Positions 59,239-64,000 of a stretch of 64,000 nucleotides of DNA are shown piece after piece. The notes below the pieces were generated by a model. It was not told the origin of the DNA. It did no database searches and worked only from the letters and a program-made list of their open reading frames with translations. The position numbers and the translations under genes are program-made. The stretch's first letter is position 1. Each line of letters opens with the position of its first letter. The stretch covers positions 62,001 to 126,000 of the forward strand of contig CAZIZO010000002.1 of the NCBI GenBank assembly GCA_964543905.1, read 5' to 3'. The DNA is from GCA-016699835 sp964543905. Its GTDB lineage: Bacteria; Planctomycetota; Phycisphaerae; Phycisphaerales; UBA1924.

Positions 59239-60303
59239 TCACGGATCCACGGGGAGCATGCGCGGCAGGTCCGCGAGGTGCCAGACGTACGAGCGGATCG
59301 TGCCGTCGGTCGTTACCCCGTAGCCCACGATGTTGCCCCGCTCGTCGACGGCGTTGGCGCGACTGGTCCGCATCTCGGCGGGGAGAAGGGCGTGCAGGTC
59401 CACAAAGGTGTGTTCAGGTCCAACCCACGCGACGGCATGGCTGTCGCGCGGCGTGCCGATCGCGTCGCTGGTGTTGCCGTAGCCGACGATGGTGCTGCCC
59501 GTGATGCCCAGCGCGAAGGAGTGGCGGTAGGGCGAGGGGAGGTAAGTGAAACTCGCGGCGGTGCCGGTCCAGTATCCGGCGGAATAGAAGCGGATGTCGC
59601 GCGGGCGCCCCTCGTGCCGGACGCGAGCGTCGAGCCCGACGTAGCCGACCTGGGTCGGCCCGTTGGTGCCGGTAGCGACAGAAACGTCGGTTCCCCGCAG
59701 GTGGAGGTCAACAAACGAGTTGGGCGTGCCGCGCCAGAGCGCGGCGGTGGATCCATTGGAGCCGGTGGTAACGCCCACCTGCACGCCCCCACCCACGCCG
59801 TAGAGCGTGTTGCCGCGACCGAGGTCGATCGCCTCCCCCGTGCCGACGTTCCAGAGCAGCGCGTGGGCATCGCCGATGGTGCGCTCGGGGTCGCCCTCAT
59901 TGGCGTAGCCGACGATCTGCACGCCGTCCGTCGCGACAGCACGTCCAATCACATAGTCGAAGGGGACGGGAAGGCTCGTGGCCAGGGTGCCGCGCCAGGC
60001 GATGGCCACCTGCGCGTTGAAAGTGGTACCCGCGTAGCCGACGCTGAGACCGCCGCGGCGTCCACTGATCGCGGAGAAGGTGTAGGCGGCGGGATGGACA
60101 TCGAGCGCTTGACCGTTGCTCCAGAGCACGGCGTGGTTGCCGACGCTGCCCCCGGCCACCCCCAGGGAAACGGCGTTCGCGAGCCCGCCGGTCGAGATGA
60201 GCCCGACCGAGGGGATCGGAGCGACGGCGGACACCGGCAGGGCGAGGGCCACCGCGAGGGTTCCCGCAGCCGCAATCAGGCCATACGTCTTCTTGAGGGA
60301 CAT
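59239..60303 (-). CDS. Secreted HAF-like repeat protein
   Basis: ATG 60303 follows AAGGA by 8 bases and starts a signal peptide (LIAAAGTLAVALALPVSAVA). The body has repeated strands of the pattern G-x-x-x-V-G-x-x, such as GGLSVGYAGTTF, GVQIVGYANEGDP, GGVQVGVTTGSNG, GPTQVGYVGLDAR, GSTIVGYGNTSD and GNIVGYGVTTDG. This is like the HAF repeats of the protein at 6779-8017 but more degenerate. It has no dockerin or PEP-CTERM tail (ends HLADLPRMLPVDP), so it may be freely secreted or periplasmic. Function unknown. Confidence 0.75.
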   Translation of the reverse strand: MSLKKTYGLIAAAGTLAVALALPVSAVAPIPSVGLISTGGLANAVSLGVAGGSVGNHAVLWSNGQALDVHPAAYTFSAISGRRGGLSVGYAGTTFNAQVAIAWRGTLATSLPVPFDYVIGRAVATDGVQIVGYANEGDPERTIGDAHALLWNVGTGEAIDLGRGNTLYGVGGGVQVGVTTGSNGSTAALWRGTPNSFVDLHLRGTDVSVATGTNGPTQVGYVGLDARVRHEGRPRDIRFYSAGYWTGTAASFTYLPSPYRHSFALGITGSTIVGYGNTSDAIGTPRDSHAVAWVGPEHTFVDLHALLPAEMRTSRANAVDERGNIVGYGVTTDGTIRSYVWHLADLPRMLPVDP

Positions 60304-60566
60304 GGGTCCGATCCTTTTCTGCCCCTCCGGGCGATGCACTCCGCGACGCCGCGGAACTCAAACAGCGCCCCGCGACGCACCCTCCATGCGGCATGGCGGC
60401 CCGGTCTTTGTCAGGCGCAGGGAGTTCCACGATTCGGGCACCGACACCACGGGCCGTCTTATAAGAGGTGTAACTTCGATGTGGATCTGGACAGGGGGCG
60501 GCAAGGAGGGTACTCTGCGGCCCGCCTCGGGCGCGAGTTCGAGCGAGAAGAAGAGGGAGAGACCGA

Positions 60567-61259
60567 ATGAAGTTGACACTTGTTACCGCGTGCCTGTGCG
60601 CGCTCGTCGCGAGCGCCGTGCCCTTGCCAGCCCGCGCGGGCGTCACCGATCTGCGTTCCCATTTCGTCCATCGCGGCTTCGGCCCGCAGAGCGAGACGGA
60701 TCAATGGACCATCCGCTACGGGGGCACGAACGGAACACTCTTGGGTTCGGCCGGCACGTACTTCGCGGGGCCCTACCAGCACGCCACGCCCGTCTTCGGA
60801 CCCGTCCTCACTATTGGCGACTACGCGGGCTGGGGGCACGGCGCCACGTTCGATGGCATCTTCATCCACTCGGGCCCCGGCGTGCCGCTCGTGGCAACCT
60901 TCCGCGCCGATGACACCACCGTGCTGCGTGGCTTCAACGTGCGAGCCGAGATGGTCCTCAACGGGATCTCGAGCAACGGGATGGGCTTCGAGGTCGTCAC
61001 CGACATCGGCGGAGTCCTCCAAAGCCGCGGCACGGGGCAGTGGACCTACGCGCTGACGGCGAGCGAGATGCCCGTGGACTTTGGCGGCGAGACCACGCTC
61101 GCCGTGGGGGACAAAGTCCATGTGATCTTCAACGATCTGGGCAGTTTCCTGTACGACCACGGGAACATCAACCTCGTGCCGCTCGTCGTGCCCACGCCCG
61201 GCGTCGGGCTTCTGACGGGCAGTATGCTGGCCGTGGCGTGGCGGCGCCGACGCCGCTGA
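60567..61259 (+). CDS. PEP-CTERM-like secreted protein
   Basis: A 230-residue protein with signal peptide (TLVTACLCALVASAVPLPARA) and a beta-rich body (TDQWTIRYGGTNGTLLGSAG, GWGHGATFDGIFIHSGPG, VGDKVHVIFNDLGSFLYD) of the DUF642/jelly-roll style. The C-terminus carries a sorting signal: VPTPGVGLL, a hydrophobic stretch (TGSMLAVAW) and RRRRR at the end. ATG 60567 starts the signal. No enzymatic motifs. In many planctomycetes such proteins are co-sorted with exopolysaccharide. Confidence 0.78.
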   Translation: MKLTLVTACLCALVASAVPLPARAGVTDLRSHFVHRGFGPQSETDQWTIRYGGTNGTLLGSAGTYFAGPYQHATPVFGPVLTIGDYAGWGHGATFDGIFIHSGPGVPLVATFRADDTTVLRGFNVRAEMVLNGISSNGMGFEVVTDIGGVLQSRGTGQWTYALTASEMPVDFGGETTLAVGDKVHVIFNDLGSFLYDHGNINLVPLVVPTPGVGLLTGSMLAVAWRRRRR

Positions 61260-61301
61260 CACGCCCTCATTCATCCGATCCGGCGTGTATCATCGCGCCG
61301 C

Positions 61302-63530
61302 ATGGCGATCGCGCCCGACATCCCGTTGATCCTCCCCGGAACATCCGAACCCCCGGGCGTGTCGCTCGTGTTCGACAACCACCCCGCGGGCACGCGCTGG
61401 GTGAACTTCTCACTCTGGTCTCGGCACGCGACGCGTGTCTGGCTGCAACTCTACCGCGAAGGCGAGCACGCGACTCCATGCCTTGAGTTTGAGTTGAACC
61501 CGCGGGTGCATCGCGTGGGGGGAGTGGCGTCGGCGTGGGCGTGCCGACTGCCGCTCGAGTTCGTTCGTCGCGCCGCGTATTACGCCTATCGCTGCGACGG
61601 GCCAGGACCACCCCAGTCCTACGGGCGGCTGGGCTTCGACCCCGAGAAGGTGCTGCTCGATCCGTACGCGCGGTCGATCGAGTTTCCGCCCGGGTTTGAT
61701 CGTGCGGCGGCCGCGCGTCCCGGCCGAAACGCCGGGGCGGCGATGCTGGGCGTGCTCCCGAAATTCGAGCACGATCGCCGCCAGGATCGTGGTGGGCATC
61801 TTCTCGACGTCGATCCCCCCTCAGCCAAGACTCCCACCCCAAGCCCTTCCTTGATGGTGGGCCCCCCAAGCGAACGCGCCCTTGAACTTCCGCCCTCTGG
61901 ACGAGGGTTCCCCGACATTTCCTCCGGCCTCGTCTACGAGATGCACGTCCGCGGGTTCACGCGCCATGAGTCGTCGGGGGTCGCGCGCGAGCGCCGAGGA
62001 ACATACGCGGGCGCGATCGAGAAAATCCCCTACCTCAAAGCGCTGGGCGTGTCCGCCGTCGAACTCATGCCCGTCTTCCAGTACTGCCCGCAGGAGGGCA
62101 ACTACTGGGGCTACATGCCGATCAGTTTCTTCGCGGCGCACCAGCAGTACGCCGCCCATCCCCGCGAGGCCTCGCGCGAGTTCCGCGCGATGGTCGAGGC
62201 GTTCCACGCGGCCGGGATCGCCGTCCTCATCGACAGCGTGCAGAACCACACGGGCGAAGGCCCGCCCCCGGATCGACAGCCCCCCGGGCAGGCCCGCTTT
62301 CCCACCTACTCCTGGAGAGGTGTGGATGCCGAGGCCTACTACATGCACGGGCACCGGGGCCTCGCGTACAGCGATTTCTCCGGGTGCGGCAACACGTTCA
62401 ACGTCCGCTCGCGCGAAGGGCAACGCCTGATCGTCGAGAGCCTGCGATACTGGCACGAAGAGATGGGCGTGGACGGCTTCCGTCACGACTTGGCCGCGGT
62501 GTGTGCGCGATGTGAGGATGGGGCGCTCGACATGGAGCCGCCGATCCTGGCCGCGATCGAGAACTGCCGCGAGTTGGCCCGTTTGGTGCACATCGTCGAG
62601 CCCTGGGACTTTGAGGGGGCCTACCTCCCCGGCGCCAAGTTCCCCGCACGCGGCGCACGCCAGTGGAACGGCAAGTTCCGCGACGACGTGAGACGGTTTG
62701 TCCGCGGCGACGCGTCCAGCACCGTGGGCACGCTCATGCAGCGACTCTACGGCAGCGACGACCTCTTCCCCGAGGGACGCGGGCACGGCTCCCCAACCTT
62801 CTCGCCCAGGCAGAGCGTCAACTACATCGCGAGCCACGATGGATTCTCGCTCTACGACCTCACCGCCTACACGCGCCGGCGCAACGAGGCCAACGGTCAC
62901 AACAATACCGACGGGCCGCGCGACGAGGTCAGTTTCCACTGCGGGCACGAGGGCGATGACGACGCGCCCCCGAGCGTGATCGATCGACGAGTGCGCCACG
63001 CGGCGTCGCTCGTGACGCTCCTGCTGCTCGCGGCGGGCACGCCCATGATCCGGATGGGCGACGAGTTCCTCCAGACGCAACGGGGCAACAACAACCCCTA
63101 CAACCAAGACAACGCGACGACGTGGCTCGATTGGACCCGCCTCGAGCGGTTTGCTCCCTTCCAGAGGTTCGTTCGGGGCCTCGCCCACGTTCGCAGATCG
63201 CACCCCGTTCTGTGGGACGCCCGCTTCTGGCGTGATCGCGTCTCCTGGTTCGGCGCCATCGGAGGCGTCGATCTGGAGCCACGCTCACGCGAACTCGCCT
63301 ACCTGCTCCGCGGCGGAGGGCTGGGCGGCCACGACGCGCACGACCTCTACGTCATGATCAACATGGGCGCCAGCGATCGCCCCTTCGCGATCCAGTCGCC
63401 CGGTCGTTGGCGCGTCTGCGTAAACTCGGCGGCGTTGTCGGTGGACTCGGGTGACACCGGTCCATTCGCGGAGGCGAGCATGCACGTCGCCGCGACGTCG
63501 GTCGTCGTGCTCGCCGGACGTGCCACATGA
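61302..63530 (+). CDS. glgX: Glycogen debranching enzyme / isoamylase-type GH13
   Basis: The enzyme cleaves alpha-1,6 branches in glycogen. The N-terminus is a carbohydrate-binding beta domain (VSLVFDNHPAGTRWVNFSLW). GH13 motifs: MHVRGFTRHESSGV, LGVSAVELMPVFQY, IDSVQNHTGEG, the nucleophile Asp in GVDGFRHDLAAVC, the acid/base Glu in IVEPWDFEGAYLPG, NYIASHDGFSLYDLTAYTRR, and MGDEFLQTQRGNNNPYNQDN, typical of the GlgX/TreX group. Between about residues 160 and 205 is a low-complexity stretch (SAKTPTPSPSLMVGPPSE) over palindromic DNA (61833-61907). Length 742 is slightly above the usual 650-720. ATG 61302. Confidence 0.9.
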   Translation: MAIAPDIPLILPGTSEPPGVSLVFDNHPAGTRWVNFSLWSRHATRVWLQLYREGEHATPCLEFELNPRVHRVGGVASAWACRLPLEFVRRAAYYAYRCDGPGPPQSYGRLGFDPEKVLLDPYARSIEFPPGFDRAAAARPGRNAGAAMLGVLPKFEHDRRQDRGGHLLDVDPPSAKTPTPSPSLMVGPPSERALELPPSGRGFPDISSGLVYEMHVRGFTRHESSGVARERRGTYAGAIEKIPYLKALGVSAVELMPVFQYCPQEGNYWGYMPISFFAAHQQYAAHPREASREFRAMVEAFHAAGIAVLIDSVQNHTGEGPPPDRQPPGQARFPTYSWRGVDAEAYYMHGHRGLAYSDFSGCGNTFNVRSREGQRLIVESLRYWHEEMGVDGFRHDLAAVCARCEDGALDMEPPILAAIENCRELARLVHIVEPWDFEGAYLPGAKFPARGARQWNGKFRDDVRRFVRGDASSTVGTLMQRLYGSDDLFPEGRGHGSPTFSPRQSVNYIASHDGFSLYDLTAYTRRRNEANGHNNTDGPRDEVSFHCGHEGDDDAPPSVIDRRVRHAASLVTLLLLAAGTPMIRMGDEFLQTQRGNNNPYNQDNATTWLDWTRLERFAPFQRFVRGLAHVRRSHPVLWDARFWRDRVSWFGAIGGVDLEPRSRELAYLLRGGGLGGHDAHDLYVMINMGASDRPFAIQSPGRWRVCVNSAALSVDSGDTGPFAEASMHVAATSVVVLAGRAT
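61833..61907. repeat. Two short palindromes in the glgX low-complexity segment
   Basis: CCCACC/GGTGGG (61833-61838 and 61856-61861) and CCCTC/GAGGG (61893-61897 and 61903-61907). Both lie in the part of the gene that encodes a Pro/Ser-rich loop absent from related enzymes. Confidence 0.4.
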
Positions 63531-63557
63531 GGACGCCCGGCACGATCGCCTCCCCGG

Positions 63558-64000
63558 TTATCCCGCCGTGGTCGCCAGCCAGTCCGGCAACACACGGACC
63601 TTGCCGTCACGGTCCACGCACGCGAGCGTGCTGCTCGCGACGGCCGCCGTCGTGCCGTCCTCGCGCCCCCCGCGCTCGACCACGACGATCTCATACTCGT
63701 GCTCGATCTTGACCTTGCTCCCGCCGATCCAGCGTGTCCGAACCTCCACGACATCGTCGTAGACGATCGGACGTCGATAGCGGACGTCGAGTTTCACGAC
63801 GACCAGGAACACACCCGCGGCTTCCATCTCGCGATACGTCACGCCGCACTCCCGGAGGAGTTCGGTGCGCCCGATCTCCAGCCACGGGATGTACGCCGCA
63901 TGGTGCGCGACGTTCATCGGGTCGCACTCGCAGTATCGCACGCGAATCCGCGAGCAGCCCGACGTCTTGATCGCTCCCGTCGGCCTCGCGAGGCTCGCGT
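63558..64000 (-). CDS. YbgC/4-hydroxybenzoyl-CoA-thioesterase family protein (N-terminus outside window)
   Basis: A hot-dog-fold acyl-CoA thioesterase. The conserved start RVRYCECDPMNVAHHAAYIP with the catalytic Asp, then WLEIGRTELLRECGVTYREM, VVVKLDVRYRRPIVYDDVVE and VRTRWIGGSKVKIEHEYEIV. A GTG lies at 63941 but the frame stays open to the right edge and the two residues Arg-Ile before RVRYCECD fit relatives, so the true start probably lies past the edge. Convergent with glgX over 27 bases. Substrate chain length cannot be told. Confidence 0.85.
   Translation of the reverse strand, partial: ASLARPTGAIKTSGCSRIRVRYCECDPMNVAHHAAYIPWLEIGRTELLRECGVTYREMEAAGVFLVVVKLDVRYRRPIVYDDVVEVRTRWIGGSKVKIEHEYEIVVVERGGREDGTTAAVASSTLACVDRDGKVRVLPDWLATTAG

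Noticed and set aside
1..64000. CRISPR array, tRNA or rRNA genes, prophage or integron
   Set aside because: No regularly spaced direct repeats, no cloverleaf-like stretches, and no phage structural or integrase genes were seen on either strand; the only mobile trace is the IS3 remnant.

Overview
The window is a GC-rich bacterial chromosome segment that reads like a planctomycete of the class Phycisphaerae (order Phycisphaerales). The main evidence is a 34-residue C-terminal unit on four secreted proteins (start C-x-A-D, core DGGVTIDDLLYYL, last two residues Gly-Cys), known from this group as the GC-type dockerin. Supporting signs are DCNxNGIPDECD calcium-type repeats, TIGR03790 and HAF-repeat secreted proteins, PEP-CTERM-like tails, and a membrane Zn-ribbon family typical of the group. 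No rRNA, tRNA or CRISPR array was seen. One structural RNA is present: RNase P RNA, with its own promoter and terminator.

Layout. 1-6.3 kb: a secreted sugar-dehydrogenase-like protein cut by the left edge, mannose-1-phosphate guanylyltransferase, a TPR protein, a lipoprotein and a DUF4126 membrane protein. 6.3-9.5 kb: a hairpin-rich leader, an HAF/dockerin protein and a variant HD-GYP protein. 9.5-18 kb: an HlyD-type adaptor, futalosine hydrolase (menaquinone), then a type IV pilus inner-membrane operon (pilM, pilN, pilO, pilP-like, PilB/GspE ATPase). 18-22.5 kb: a Thr-rich secreted protein, coaD, upp, a dockerin protein and a solitary adenine methyltransferase. 22.5-24.5 kb: a Zn-ribbon membrane gene broken by three in-frame stops, then rnpB. 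24.7-31.3 kb: a BshC-like protein, an HscA-like Hsp70, a secreted esterase, a TIGR02206 membrane protein and pgeF. 31.3-32.7 kb: gene debris (truncated glycosidase, palindromic repeat, PEP-CTERM fragment, IS3 orfA remnant).

32.8-45.7 kb: a D-amino-acid-dehydrogenase-like flavoprotein, an orphan ABC permease, threonine dehydrogenase, two dockerin proteins, phospholipid genes (plsY, psd, pssA) interleaved with a canonical HD-GYP phosphodiesterase and two response regulators. 45.8-52.5 kb: an OPT transporter, a Tat-exported amine oxidase, an unknown secreted protein, a LuxR-type regulator and a TlpA thioredoxin. 52.6-57.3 kb: a co-oriented run of a SGNH hydrolase, M28 peptidase, LPG-synthase-like membrane protein and GT2 glycosyltransferase. 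57.4-64 kb: a DEAD-box helicase, a second HAF protein, a PEP-CTERM-like protein, a glycogen debranching enzyme and a thioesterase cut by the right edge.

The genome segment is mostly housekeeping plus an elaborate secreted and surface-attached protein set. The points most worth a second look are the triple-nonsense gene at 22537-23952, the exact 34-residue tandem units ending in Gly-Cys, the multi-hairpin leader at 6627-6772, palindromic sequences lying in frame inside three enzymes, and a threonine dehydrogenase that has lost all four structural-zinc cysteines. I did not find a clearly new defence or mobile system.
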